Part shown: positions 10,177 through 20,166 of the stretch, one piece after another
Position numbering within the stretch: position 1 is the stretch's first letter
How the letters are laid out: each line of letters starts with the position of its first letter
Assembly: GCA_949825045.1 (NCBI GenBank)
Contig: OX463829.1
Location: 9,672,001 to 9,736,000, forward strand
Direction: 5' to 3'
Length of the DNA: 64,000 bases
DNA from: Argyresthia goedartella
Taxonomy: Eukaryota; Arthropoda; Insecta; Lepidoptera; Argyresthiidae
The notes under the pieces: generated by a model
The model's input: the letters and a program-made list of their open reading frames with translations, nothing else
What the model was told of the DNA's origin: nothing
Databases searched by the model: none
Made by a program: the position numbers and the translations under genes

Positions 10177-11823
10177 CACTGGACAGCAAATAAACCGAGC
10201 CACCCGCTACCTAGGCACTCTAATTCGATTTTCTCAAAAACTAAAAAACCTACAATTATCAAAGTTGTACCTACAGAAAGTGCGTTTCATGGTGATTAAA
10301 ATGAAAGAAAACTCATTGGGTTTAATCAATATTTCAGTGTTTATTAAGGATTTTACAAAGAAGAGTCGTTTTCCAGTCGTGACAATCGTTAGTAATGATA
10401 AAGTGAAAAAAAAATTAAAGCCAAAAACAAAGATAAAATCAAAAAAAAGTTTTTGATCAATATTCCGTATTCCCTCCCCTTGCTCGGATAACTGCCAGCA
10501 TCCTTGTATTCATCGACCTTACGAGCCTGATGATAAAATCTTGAGGAATTGTATTCCACTCCTCTTCAATTGCGATTCGCAGCTCTGGAAGCCTTGTTGG
10601 GGCAGGTACCCGGGCTCGAACCCGACGTTTCAGCTCATCCCATAAGTGTTCTATCGGATTCAAGTCCGGGCTTCGAGCTGGCCAGTCCATCGTACGAATG
10701 CTGACGTCGCGTAGATACTGGGTCACCACATGAGCAACATGAGGCCGTGCATTATCATGCATCAATTGCATATCCTGTCCGATATATCCTGCGTAAGGTA
10801 CCACATAGTCTGCGAGGATTTCAGTAATGTAGCGATGAGAAGTCAGTCCACGTGTACGGCCCGTCGGTTCGATGAAAACTAACGCCGTATGTGCTGTTAA
10901 CGAGATGCCGCCCCAGACCATTACAGATCCTCCTCCATAAGCAACAGTTTCCTCGATGCAACACTGAGAATAACGTTCTCCAGGGCGACGATATACTCTC
11001 TGACGTCGATCACTTCCATGTAGACTCACCCTGGTCTCATCAGTGAAGAGTACATTACTCCACTGCTCTAATGTCCAATCCCTATGCTCTCGAGCAAATT
11101 CAAGTCGTGCTCGACGGAGTGCTACCGTTAATGCTGGGCCTGTTGCAGCTCTTTTTGGGGTCAGGTTCCGTTCAGCAAGTCTCCTTCTGACGGTATCTGA
11201 ACTTATGACCACTTGGCGTTCGTCACGCAGACTTTGTTGGACTTGAATTGCGTTGAGGTGGCGATTTCGCAGAACAGTAAGGTGGATATAACGATCATCT
11301 GCTGCTGATGTAGCCCTAGGTCTGCCCGTACCTGGACGGCGATCGAATGCTCCAGTCTCTAGGTATCGTCTGTAAACTCGTTGCACCGAAGATCTGCTGA
11401 TTCGAAGCCTTCGAGCGACTTCACGTTGCGCAATGCCTGCTTGAAGTAATGCTACAGCTTGAGCTGCTTCCTGAGGTGTTGTATCCATTATTAATCGAAA
11501 AAAGTAGCAAAAACACACGCGTCTGAGCAAACGATGGGCAAAAACTAAAGAAATGATAAGAAATATCCGACTACCCTCATTGTAGAGAAAAAGAACGCTA
11601 ATTTCAAACTCTGGTGAAAACAGAGCAAATCGTTAGCATTGTGTTTGTTGCTTGATTACAATGTGAGTTGACGGTACTTTCGAATTAATTTGTAGTCATT
11701 TTAATCACCATGAAACGCACTTTTTGTAGGTATAACTTTGATAGTTGTAAGTTTTATACTTTTTGAGAAAATCGAATCAGAGTTCCTAGGTAGCGGGTGG
11801 CTCGGTTTATTTGCTGACCAGTG
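10177..11823 (-). mobile_element. Intact Tc1-like (DD34E) transposon
   Basis: The element is 1647 bp and flanked by TA (10175-10176, 11824-11825). It has unusually long terminal inverted repeats: roughly 125-130 bp at each end (10177-10305 and 11697-11823) with about ten mismatches. They start CACTGGACAGCAAATAAACC on the left and CACTGGTCAGCAAATAAACC on the right. One uninterrupted transposase gene lies between them. The overall layout matches long-TIR Tc1 relatives. It is the only DNA transposon in this window with an undamaged gene. Confidence 0.92.
10457..11488 (-). CDS. Tc1-like DD34E transposase, complete
   Basis: This encodes a 343-residue transposase, the normal size for Tc1. I chose the ATG at 11488 (MDTTPQEAAQAV) because the helix-turn-helix starts there. 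An upstream in-frame ATG at 11530 would add 14 residues, rich in Cys, Phe and Arg, unlike the family. Residues 1-110 form the paired-like DNA-binding region (SRSSVQRVYRRY, GRPR at 55-58). The DDE domain follows with D150 in LFTDET, D245 in MHDNARPH and E280 in SPDLNPIEHLW; 34 residues separate the last two. GGSVMVWGGIS is the usual Gly-rich box. No stop or frameshift is present. The protein would bind the inverted repeats and move the element into TA sites. Expression is likely from an internal promoter, which I cannot place. Confidence 0.92.
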   Translation of the reverse strand: MDTTPQEAAQAVALLQAGIAQREVARRLRISRSSVQRVYRRYLETGAFDRRPGTGRPRATSAADDRYIHLTVLRNRHLNAIQVQQSLRDERQVVISSDTVRRRLAERNLTPKRAATGPALTVALRRARLEFAREHRDWTLEQWSNVLFTDETRVSLHGSDRRQRVYRRPGERYSQCCIEETVAYGGGSVMVWGGISLTAHTALVFIEPTGRTRGLTSHRYITEILADYVVPYAGYIGQDMQLMHDNARPHVAHVVTQYLRDVSIRTMDWPARSPDLNPIEHLWDELKRRVRARVPAPTRLPELRIAIEEEWNTIPQDFIIRLVRSMNTRMLAVIRARGGNTEY

Positions 11824-11825
11824 TA

Positions 11826-12584
11826 CAATCGCTTTAGATGACAGCTGGTGTCAAATATTCGCGTTAATTTGGAGTTGCGAACAGCTTTCAAAGCATCAAT
11901 TTAAAAACTATTGAGATTGAGTTCACAGATACAGAATAGATGGAGCTACAGGGAACAGGTCACAAATATCACAATGAAAAGTGTGGAAACCCATGGTCAT
12001 CCTATACATAGCCAATTCGATAATTTACTTAAGTTTATTCTCTAGCGCGTTACGAAGTAAAGGAAACGTACATAGGTTATGGACTTATGGTATTATCTCA
12101 GACATACATAAACTCTAACTAGCCAGTCAGAGCAGTTTAGAGGCGGGCGTGGACGGAGGCTTGTTCCTATTTGACTTCTCTGTACTCTGCCCTTTCACAC
12201 ATTTCAATCCACAGAGAAATCGACACAGTCTATTAACGCAGTAATTCTGTGTTATCAATGCATAGCGATTACAAACGAATTAACAAAGTATATTAAAGGT
12301 TTTTCTTTTGGAAAAACTTTAATAGATACGAAAAAGGCAAAACATATAAACAAGAGAGGTTTTTTTAAAACCAAATCCAACGTTGTCATGTGACACAAGG
12401 TTCAAAACTTATAATTTGCACTGTTAGTTTGTTGGTCTGAAACATAGAATACCTCGTCTATAAGTCCGATTGACGTTAATACTGATTCTAAATTTTTCTT
12501 TATTTTCTGAAATTATAGGCTCTTTTGGAATTCAATTTGAATATTTCGGGGAATGGATGTCTTATTATTTTTTAAATAAAATTT
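11826..12584. other. AT-rich stretch, nothing recognised
   Basis: No open frame or clear repeat. The right side grades into the AT-rich start of the foldback element. Confidence 0.35.
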
Positions 12585-13158
12585 AAAATAAATATAGTTT
12601 AAAAAAACTAAAAAACACGCTTTTAAAGCACTTCGAACTAAAAAGTTAAAAATAATTTTTAATATAACCTTAAAACATTAATGAATAAAAAATACTATTA
12701 TTATTGTGAAACAAAAAGCGTCGGGTACTTTGTTCCATATCTTTCGTACATGGAGCGCCCGACGTTTTTTTTTTCACAATAATAATAGTATTTTTTATTC
12801 ATTATTGTTTTAAGGTTATATTAAAAATTATTTTTAACTTTTTAGTTCGAAGTGCTTTAAAAGCGTGTTTTTTAGTTTTTTTAAACTATATTTATTTTTC
12901 ATTTTTTAGTTCGAGTTTAGTTCGATTCACTTGCTCTCACACAGAGGTTGTGTGAGAAATTAATTAATCCTGGCGATCCTAATCAGGATAATGAGATTAA
13001 CTTATGAAATTATTACATTGTCGCTGATTCTTGAGTGTACAACGTTTGAATTGAATGTGTCCGTTTAAAGTGGGTCAAAATCGAGTCCAAAGGAGTCGGT
13101 TACATACAAACAAACAAACAAACATACAGGTGAAGCTAAGAAAAGCGTGATAATATCA
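12585..13158 (+). mobile_element. Foldback element M, copy 1
   Basis: The left 313 bp (12585-12897) form one long hairpin with arms of about 145 bp. Landmarks are AATATAGTTTAAAAAAACTA, CGCTTTTAAAGCACTTCGAAC, AATACTATTATTATTGTGA and CGTCGGGTAC, each mirrored on the other side of TTCCATATCTTTCGTACAT. A non-palindromic tail follows (GTGTGAGAAATTAATTAATCC, AAAGTGGGTCAAAATCGAGTCC) and ends with (CAAA)n and GGTGAAGCTAAG. The copy at 17701-18252 has the same order. It is non-coding; the small frames inside it are by-products of the palindrome. The class is unknown. Confidence 0.75.
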
Positions 13159-13159
13159 T

Positions 13160-14467
13160 CCCTCGTGCTCACACTTTTTGAACTTGAGGCTGGTTGTTAC
13201 GGATTAAAAAACTAAAAAAGTATAATACCAATATTTGTTTACGTTCCAACTGATATCTGCGTTATCGACTGACAGGAAAACTGTTGATACATGACAGTTT
13301 TATAGAACAGCCAACTTAACGGCGATGAGAACCAACTACGCCCTAGAGCATAAATGAAGTACATAATGTTTTTAAGGATATTTCAGTAAACCTGTAATAT
13401 TTTTTGATAGGAATAAGAGAATTTACTTAGGAACACAATTATTTCGAAATGGTTCTCAGTTTGGTACCTCTGATTTTTTTACATGGCTAAGTGCACTGCA
13501 TGGTTTGAAAAGGTAGTTAGTTTATGTGAAAACTGTCTGTCCGACACCGAAAACCGAAAATTGTGGAAGAGATCCACAATTTTCGGTCGATTTGAGTTCT
13601 TAATAAGCAGGGTGCTCCCTTCGTCGTCTCCCGTCCTAAATGTACAAACTTCAGGTCTTATGTGCCTGTATTTTTATAACTAAAATATTCCATTATTCCT
13701 AAATTGTATTTCTTTATTGTACATTTATTTTTTGGAAAATAAAATATTTGTAGTTGTATTTGTATTCGATAAAAGGTCAATATCAATGAAGCCCACAGTA
13801 TGCCCAAAAATATACTCGTTTACGAGTAGTATGAGTAATAAGAAAAACAAAGTTTTCATTTGCCCCAAGTCCCATGTGGCCGCCATCTTGGATTTTACAA
13901 AATGGTTAATATCTCAGCTTCTAAAAATGATTTGACAGCTAATATGTTTATTTTCAGGGCTAAAAATAGCAATGGTACTGTACTCCAGACAAGAAGTACT
14001 TAAATCTATGTAAACAATGCCGATTCTGCTGGCAACAAACAAAACCAAAATACTCCATGAATGTTGACAACTGTCATTTCAAACAGTAATCATCTTATTT
14101 AGTGGAGTTGTGTTTTATGATTACCGTCACTGAACATGAGTGACAAAGGACATGCTGTACTTGTTTTAATCATAACAAGCGGACAATAAACAGAACAATA
14201 ACATTAATTGTATAGTCACTCATTTGTTTTATATGTTTTTCATAACAGAACAAAAGACTTTTGAATAATGTCTCGTTATTCTATTGTTTTAAGAGGAATG
14301 CAAAAATGTGTTTCTTAACACCTTTACCACCAAGCCTCAATCATTCAAACAAAACTCAATTTTCTTTAGTTATTTTTTCAACCTCATACTTAATTTCTTA
14401 ATAACTTATAAGATAAAGGTCAAAGCCCAAACCCAAAATACCATTAAATCTGTCCCGGCTTTTCCCC
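13160..14467. other. AT-rich stretch with a short perfect hairpin
   Basis: At 13553-13587 ACCGAAAATTGTGGA and its exact reverse complement form a 15-bp stem with a 5-base loop. Nothing else was recognised; the frames at 13483-13935 have no domain. Confidence 0.45.
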
Positions 14468-14616
14468 GTAGATACAGATATCTAAAGGTTCCTTGGCGCC
14501 TGAGTGAGGCCATCATCTCTCTCTCCCTCCCATATATCCATCTCTCTTGTCCTATAAGTCGCTACCCCCTCCAGGCGGCACTTAGGCACCAACAAACTTG
14601 GCGTCAGAAAGTATAA
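14468..14616 (+). repeat. Repeat family R, uninterrupted copy
   Basis: GATACAGATATCTAAAGG, GCGCCTGAGTGAGGCC, CGCTACCCCCTCCAGGCGGC and TTGGCGTCAG occur in the same order at 20167-20232 plus 20478-20552, where a SINE separates them. The GGCGCCTGAG and CTTAGGCACC blocks are roughly inverted, giving a weak palindrome. It is non-coding. Confidence 0.6.
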
Positions 14617-14619
14617 AGA

Positions 14620-15091
14620 GCGTGTGTTTTAAAGTTACACAACGTCTCTATAGTTTTTGATACACTTTGTCATAACTTTTGTGTAATAAAATAATGTTTG
14701 CTTGAAGAGATCTCTTATAAGATAATAAATAAAAATATACAAAATAATAATAAGAACTGCATAATTACAATCCGTTTAGTAGATGTGTTTGGAAGACGCC
14801 GGAGGGCATTGCAACTTTTTGCACAACAGACATTCTGCACATTGAAATGCAATCCTTATTGCATTGCTATAAAGTCGGGACTCAACCGCTCTAGCTGGTA
14901 CGTGTCTTGCATATAAACAATACTTAATTGGTCACATGGTCTTTTGGTAAATAAACAAAACAATACATGGGTCAAAATTAAAACGTGGATGAAAACAAAC
15001 AATTATAATTACTTAACTAAATAATTAATTTATGGATTACTACTACATACTTACGTACAGCACGGTCAGATTATTTGTTTATCTGGCACTC
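14620..15091. other. AT-rich stretch, nothing recognised
   Basis: No gene or repeat was recognised; several short AT-rich frames only. Confidence 0.35.
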
Positions 15092-15094
15092 TAA

Positions 15095-15373
15095 GGGGGC
15101 GTCCATTAATTATGAGAGGCGTTTTTGACGATTTTATGACCATCCCCCCTGGTGAGATGGCGTGAGATTTGGTTAGGCAGAATTAATTATAGTTAAGAAA
15201 CATGTTTTACTTTAATTTAACCCACAACTTTCACAATTGTACACTGTTTTTTTTATGAAAAACAAAAAACACGGGATATTGCCGAGTTCCCCCCTCTCCA
15301 ACACTTGAAATTTGTTGAGATTTCGCTCGAACTCCTCCCTCCCTAAGCACCTCACGTAATTAATGGACGCCCC
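15095..15373. mobile_element. MITE with GGGGCGTCCATTAATTA ends
   Basis: The left end GGGGGCGTCCATTAATTA and right end TAATTAATGGACGCCCC are inverted copies about 17 bp long, weaker inwards (GAGAGGCG versus CACCTCACG). TAA flanks both sides (15092-15094 and 15374-15376), which suits the 3-bp duplications of PIF/Harbinger elements. The 279-bp interior is non-coding. Confidence 0.75.
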
Positions 15374-15737
15374 TAAGGCTCTAAGGCTATTGCATTCGGG
15401 CGAGCTGCACAGATGTCGTGACTGTGCTGTACAAAGGTACGTAAAAGAGGAAAAGATTAAGCAAGTTTGAGTCGGATATACATAAATCCTACATAATTGG
15501 GCATCATTAAAATATATTAACTTACAATTTAATAATAACATTAAGGTTGAGCGATCACGTTTTTTAGTAAAGTAAATGAGCAACCTCACTACACCTTTTC
15601 ATAACGTCATGTCATGACACAGGTAAAACTACTATGCATTTACTATCTTTTCAGCAGTAATTTAACAAGGAAAACATGTGCCTTTTATTAAGGCGATGCT
15701 GTAGGCCAAAACAGCTTTTTTTTTAAGGGAAATCTAC

Positions 15738-15966
15738 TGCACAACAAAAAACTGTACATCAAAATTACTGATTTGCACAGAAAATATCCAGATTTTCACA
15801 GAAAATGTTAGGGCAAAATACTGCGGTAAAGCTACCGCAGTATTAGTTAGGTGAAGGATATTAGGTTGAACATGTAAGAACTAAAATACTTAAAACAAAA
15901 AAAGTGTTTTTGCTGATCCTTTTTTGCTGTGAAAATCAGTATTTTTGATATGCGATTAAATACTTT
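15738..15966. repeat. Palindromic repeat family B, copy 1
   Basis: The left arm GTACATCAAAATTACTGATT...GATTTTCACAG is mirrored by TTTGCTGTGAAAATCAGTATTTTTGATATGC near 15925-15953. The centre contains GGGCAAAATACTGCGGTA and a perfect 12-bp-arm palindrome around AATACTGCGGTAAAGC (15821-15846). It then has a family C-like block (TTAGGTTGAACATGTAAGAAC). A second copy lies at 20713-20970. In both places a family P copy follows on the same strand. Confidence 0.6.
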
Positions 15967-16129
15967 TAAAAATCCCAAGTTACGCAAAATAGGTGTATTA
16001 AAGGAGTTGTTTCTTTGATACTGAGTGTTAGAAGGGATTGGTGAACGTATAAAAGTAATTAGATAATTTTTGCTCGATATAAAAGTCCCTCTAAGTTATC
16101 ATAAAATCAGTTTTTAACGATATATTATT

Positions 16130-16623
16130 TTATCTACACACGTATCATAAACCCTCTTTACTGCGTTCAAAAACCGCACGTTACGATCAGCATTATGTTA
16201 AACTACTTGGTAAAAACTCGTCGAAAACTACACATTATGGTCATTATGTGTAGTTTTTCTACATATAATGACATTCAAATTTCGAACGACGACGCCCACC
16301 CGCGTGCCGTCCCTAGTTTGTCTGTGAAGTTGGTACTGACATTCAAATTTCGAACGCCGACGCCCGTCTGCGTGAAGTTGGTATGTACTACAGAACAAGC
16401 TAAACAATTGCAGAACCACAATGCCGGTCAAGCATGCGGTTCCTGAACACATCAAAGAGAGCTTATGATATGTGTGTAGATAAACTAGTGTATGTAACTG
16501 TACATAATTAGGCATTAAAACTCTCGAGTGATATTATTATGAAACTCCCCTTCGGCTCGTTTCATAAACCCACTCTCGAGTATTAATGCCCTCCATTATG
16601 TAGCAGTCACATAAACTACTATT
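16130..16623 (+). repeat. Repeat family P, copy 1
   Basis: About 495 bp, with near-identical copies at 20994-21492 (+) and 44785-45282 (-) and a decayed piece at 52108-52247. It starts TTATCTACACACGTATCATA and ends CATAAACTACTATT. The middle holds an imperfect tandem duplication (GACATTCAAATTTCGAACG at about 16271 and 16339). The right part holds a strong hairpin: ACTCTCGAGTG...TGAAAC, a short CTTCGGCTC loop region, and GTTTCATA...CACTCTCGAGT. The short frames here are not conserved as proteins between copies. The class is unresolved; no target duplication is evident. Confidence 0.75.
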
Positions 16624-17040
16624 ACAATTTCGCACCGGCTTTGAATTTATGTACATTATGTATTAATCGTTGTAGAAACGTTGGATTTTGTTGCTCTGTT
16701 AGTCCTCTATTCATCGGTAAGGGGGTTTTTTTACATTTGAATCCTATTCCTCTAAAAGTTCCGCTGTCGGGGAATTCAGTCTTACCCCACTTACCCACTA
16801 TGTCTTAAACGGCAAATATATATTTTTCATAGGAGAATCTTAATTTAAAGTGATAGGGTCTTACCACAAAAAAAGGAACTCCTGTTCAACACTTGGTTAA
16901 AAACAAAAATGTCTATTCATTTGTTGACTTGACATTTGTTTTGAGGTTACTATGTGTAACATTTTTTGTAGTGACACGGTTAAAGTTCAACATAGTGATC
17001 CAATTTTCAAAAATCCCGTTACATCTTAGTTAAACGCTCT
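16624..17040. other. Upstream region of host exon 1A
   Basis: No gene or repeat was recognised. Because it lies directly upstream of a likely promoter, regulatory sites may be present, but none can be named from the sequence alone. Confidence 0.4.
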
Positions 17041-17044
17041 TGCA

Positions 17045-17052
17045 TATAAAAG
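17045..17052 (+). promoter_or_regulatory. Candidate TATA box of exon 1A
   Basis: TATAAAAG matches the core promoter consensus exactly. It lies 164 bases before the first in-frame ATG, which would put a start site near 17075-17080. No convincing initiator motif was seen at that spot. Confidence 0.45.
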
Positions 17053-17161
17053 AGTGACTTCCCCCAAAACCAGAGATTAATTCGAGCGCCAGTCCCCCCA
17101 TAAAACTACACTAAAAACAAAACAACGTACTGAAAAGCCATAAAACAAAATTGGGCCGAAA

Positions 17162-17191
17162 ATGCCGCGGCGAACATCAAACCTGGCGTGA
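17162..17191 (+). other. Short upstream ORF before exon 1A start
   Basis: ATG followed by eight codons and TGA (MPRRTSNLA) lies out of frame, ending 17 bases before the chosen main ATG. If transcription starts at the TATA-directed site, this uORF is in the 5-prime leader and could damp translation of the main frame. Confidence 0.4.
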
Positions 17192-17208
17192 CAGTGAGTG
17201 AAAAACAA

Positions 17209-17658
17209 ATGAGAGTCGCGAAGCCACACGCCACGAAAATGACGTCATCGCATTGCCGCACCCCGCCGCTCTCCAGGGCTTCATCGACCGACCTGTCCCG
17301 GCCAATGTCTCCCGACCTCGCCAGAAGGAACATGTCCCCTGACTTAAACTTCAGCCGTCGCCCGATGTCGCCTGACCTGCTGGAGTTGTCGCGGTACCAC
17401 TCTTTGTCGCCTGGCTTTGAAAGACGGTCGCGGTCGCCGGCCAGGCCGAGGTCTTTGATGGAGTCCCTGCTAGTTGCCAAGATGGAGGCGCTCAGCACTG
17501 GTAGACTGGTGCGGACAGATTCTATGGACAGCTGCAGCAGTTTCGGGTCCATGTCGTCGCTTCCAAGTGACGTGTGCCGGTGCGACGACTGCTTGCTGGG
17601 GATCGTGGACTTCTATATGCCGAGTTCTGCAGAACAGGCGAATAAGGCGCTGAAAAAG
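17209..17658 (+). CDS. Host gene, alternative first coding exon 1A (partial CDS)
   Basis: 150 codons open from ATG 17209 to AAG at 17656-17658, followed by a perfect GTAAGT donor in phase 0. A second in-frame ATG at 17239 (MTSSHCRTPPLSR) is also possible. The peptide is Ser/Pro/Arg-rich and probably disordered, with four MSPDL-type repeats (RPMSPDLARRN, NMSPDLNF, RPMSPDLLELS, SLSPGFERR), then SRSPARPRS, a DSMDSCSSFGSMSSLPSD stretch and CRCDDCLLGIVDFY near residue 125. The sequence is much GC-richer than its surroundings, which supports coding. The repeated SP dipeptides suggest proline-directed phosphorylation. I do not recognise the protein. Signalling genes with many alternative N-termini (for example insect PDE4/dunce or inositol-trisphosphate 3-kinase) are untested candidates. 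Downstream exons are not in this window. Confidence 0.62.
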
Positions 17659-17700
17659 GTAAGTGTTCAGTTTTATGCGTTTAGTATGTAAGCAATTGTA

Positions 17701-18252
17701 TAAATATAGTTTAAAAAAACTAAAACACACGCTTTTAAAGCACTTCGAACTAAAAAGTTAAAAATAATTTTTAATATAACCTTAAAACAATAATGAATAA
17801 AAAATACTATTATTATTGTGAAAAAAAAGCGTCGGGCGCTTTGTTCCATATCTTTCGTACATCGAGCGCCCGACGCTTTTTGTTTCACAATAATAATAGT
17901 ATTTTTTATTCATATTGTTTTAAGGTTATATTAAAAATTATTTTTAACTTTTTAGTTCGAAGTGCTTTAAAAGCGTGTTTTTAAGGTTTTTTAAACTATA
18001 TTTATTTTTCATTTTTTAGTTCGAGTGTGCGAGCCGGAAAGTAAGTGTGTGAGAAATTAATTAATCCTGGCGATCCTAATCAGTATAATGAGATAAACTT
18101 ATGAAATTATTACATTGTCGCTGATTCTTGATAAGTGTACAAAGTTTGAATTGAATCTGTCCGTTTAAAGTGGGTCAAAATCGAGTCCAAAGGAGTCGGT
18201 TACATACAAACAAACAAACATAAAGGTGAAGCTAATAAAACCGTGATAATAA
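17701..18252 (+). mobile_element. Foldback element M, copy 2, just after exon 1A donor
   Basis: This has the same architecture as the copy at 12585: a palindrome of about 308 bp (17701-18008) with arms near 145 bp around TTCCATATCTTTCGTACAT, then the tail GTGTGAGAAATTAATTAATCC through (CAAA)n and GGTGAAGCTAAT. It begins only 43 bases after the splice junction of exon 1A. In a primary transcript it would fold into a very long hairpin right beside the 5-prime splice site. It is non-coding. Confidence 0.75.
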
Positions 18253-18310
18253 TAAAAGAATGTGCTGGCCACTCCAATAATATCCTTCAAGATATGTTTC
18301 AGGCGGTTCT

Positions 18311-18714
18311 CAGGGTTCCGTACCCGAAGGGTGCCAAACCTGATCATATTACTAAGCCTCCGCTGTCCGTCTGTCTGTCTGTCTGTTCATCTGTCGCCGC
18401 TGTATCTCAGGAACCGTGATAGTTAGACAGTTGAAGTTTTCACAGATGATGTATTTCTGTTGCCGCTTTAACAACAAATACTAAAATACAGAATAAAATA
18501 AATATTTAAGGGGGCTCCCATACAACAATTCTTTCCAAACCACATACAAACTTATGAATGCACCTGGTTACGTATATGGAGTATGAACGTAGCCGCAGAA
18601 ATAACTTTGTAAACAACATTTTGCCATGTAAAATCCAAACTATTCACTACACACCATTGTACGGTGGTACGGAATCCTTCGTGTGCGAGTCCGACTCGCA
18701 CTTGGCCCTTTTTT
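18311..18714 (+). repeat. GTCY-bearing interspersed repeat S, copy 1
   Basis: It starts AGGGTTCCGTACCCGAAGG, carries (GTCT)n after CTCCGCTGTCC, then TATCTCAGGAACCGTGATAG, GCCGCTTTAACAACAAATAC, AAGGGGGCTCCCATAC, CACATACAAACTTATGAATGC, TATTCACTACACACC, and ends near GACTCGCACTTGGCC. The same order is seen at 22631-23220, 48361-48760 and 60589-60968. Repeats carrying GTCY tracts like this are common in lepidopteran genomes. It is non-coding. Confidence 0.75.
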
Positions 18715-18798
18715 ATAGTTGTTCCAGAGTTGTTGTTATAGAAAAATGTAATGTTTATCAGCATAATAAACTATCGAATCGAATTATATCGAACGATC

Positions 18799-18983
18799 TC
18801 TGTGGCGTTGTGTTTAGACTCCCATGCCTCTCCCGGGTTCGAATCCCGGCTGGGGAAGAAGAAAAAACCCAGGTCCTCGATGTTTATATGTGTTTGATGT
18901 CGCTGTTTCAGGCTCTCACGACACAGGGTATCCTAGTATGGGGCCAGATGCAATGCCTGCGCCTGTACATACATGTTTATGTT
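18799..18983 (+). mobile_element. tRNA-derived SINE (family 1)
   Basis: The tRNA-like head has the B box GGGTTCGAATCCCGGC (18836-18851). The body CCCAGGTCCTCGATG, CTCACGACACAGGGTATCC and GGGGCCAGATGCAATG follows, then a CTGTACATACATGTTTATG tail. It is near full length. A MITE (19001-19377) is inserted in or right after its tail. Confidence 0.78.
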
Positions 18984-19000
18984 TTAGTTTTTGTTATGTA

Positions 19001-19377
19001 TATGTCACCGTAAGATTGTCAAAACCGTTAGTTTATAATCAAACGTTTTTTTTCTCGTTAGTTTACAAACTATCAATAAATTGTAAGCTGTACCGTACTG
19101 CTTACGATATAACGCGTTAGTTTATAATAAAACCGTTAAATTGTGAACTGGTTTAAACTTGGATTGCCACGGAATTACCAGGGCAACACTGAGGTAGCTT
19201 AGGTGAAGACTAGAGGGGGCGAGCGCAGTGAAATCCCCGCCCCGAATAGTCTTCGTGTTAGGTTGATATGTAAGAACAAAAGAAACTTAAATTGGTCTGG
19301 TTTGCAATTTGTCGATAATTTACAAACTAACGCGTTAATTTATAAACTAACGGTTTTGACAATCTTATGGTGCCATA
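19001..19377. mobile_element. MITE with long inverted ends, near or in a SINE tail
   Basis: TATATGTCACCGTAAGATTG at the left matches the reverse complement of the right end (CAATCTTATGGTGCCATATA). Similarity continues through AAAACCGTTAGTTTATAA, so the arms are about 40 bp. Motifs of the type AACGCGTTAGTTTATAA recur inside. A family C-like block sits at 19195-19290. It is non-coding and the duplication cannot be set exactly. Confidence 0.65.
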
Positions 19378-19689
19378 TATATTTTGAATCCCTTTACTCA
19401 GCTGGTGAATTAATTTACTTATCTTAAATTTCGCTAAAGCACTATCTTTTTGCCTAAAGTACCTATATCACTTGTCTCTAACCTTTCGATTTCTGTCCTG
19501 AAAAATGATTTTCCTACACCAGCGCCACCTGTTGAGAAGACTACATGATAAAAAGTTGATCTCCGTTAAATAAGCACGCAAAAGCGTGCGTATGCAGTTG
19601 CTTTCGACATAAACAAGTTCTCTATCAAACTCTGGTATCTTAATGTAGAGGGAGCCACTGAGTTTAAAATGGCACCTACATATAATCTA

Positions 19690-19915
19690 ACTTATATTAT
19701 ATTAAATGTGAAAGTAGCGATGTTAGGATGTTTGCATGTGTGTGTGTATGTGCCTCAATCAAGCTAAAACGGCTGAACGGATTAGAATGAAATTTAGCAC
19801 AGAGGTAGTTTATGAGCTAGATTAACACATGTATAGGATACTTTTTATCCGACTGCACCAGAAGGAGGTTAACGTTATCTAGGTTCGCAGATGAAGTTGC
19901 GGGCATCAGCTAGTA
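19690..19915 (+). mobile_element. Helitron-like non-autonomous element, 3-prime part
   Basis: TATATTAAATGTGAAAGTAGC, CTAAAACGGCTGAACGGATT, ATGAAATTTAGCACAGAGGTAG and ACTTTTTATCCGACTGC lead to a terminal short hairpin-like CGCAGATGAAGTTGCGGGC and CAGCTAGT. This order is typical of abundant lepidopteran elements with a CTAGT end, usually interpreted as Helitron-derived. No helicase is present. Confidence 0.5.
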
Positions 19916-20013
19916 TATATATACCTATATTTCCGGAAGGCTTTATGTCATAATAAACAACAAATATATAGCGACACGCCATTCCCATTCGTGGTAGAAG
20001 TGGCACAGTAGAG

Positions 20014-20089
20014 ACCACGTTTACCCAGTTAATCAAATACCCTATTTTCCATAACAGAGGGCTAGCCCAATACCGCAGTTAGGGATATT
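20014..20089. repeat. Dispersed repeat family U, copy 2
   Basis: CCACGTTTACCCAGTT followed by GAGGGCTAGCCCAATACCGCAG aligns with copies at 1657 and 58320. It is diverged. Confidence 0.45.
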
Positions 20090-20166
20090 TGTAGGTTTAA
20101 ATTAAAATTAAACGTACCAAATTCATAACATATTGAGAGTTATAAAAAACCTTAAGAAAAAAAGAT

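Noticed and set aside
14308..14616. 102-codon frame as a gene
   Set aside because: Its second half is repeat family R and its first half is AT-rich with no domain.
16195..16515. Short frames inside family P as conserved peptides
   Set aside because: Copies 1, 2 and 3 differ by frame-changing indels, so the peptides are not preserved.
17106..17552. 148-codon minus-strand frame opposite exon 1A
   Set aside because: It mirrors the GC-rich exon, has no recognisable domain or splice sites, and the plus frame has the better start, composition and donor.
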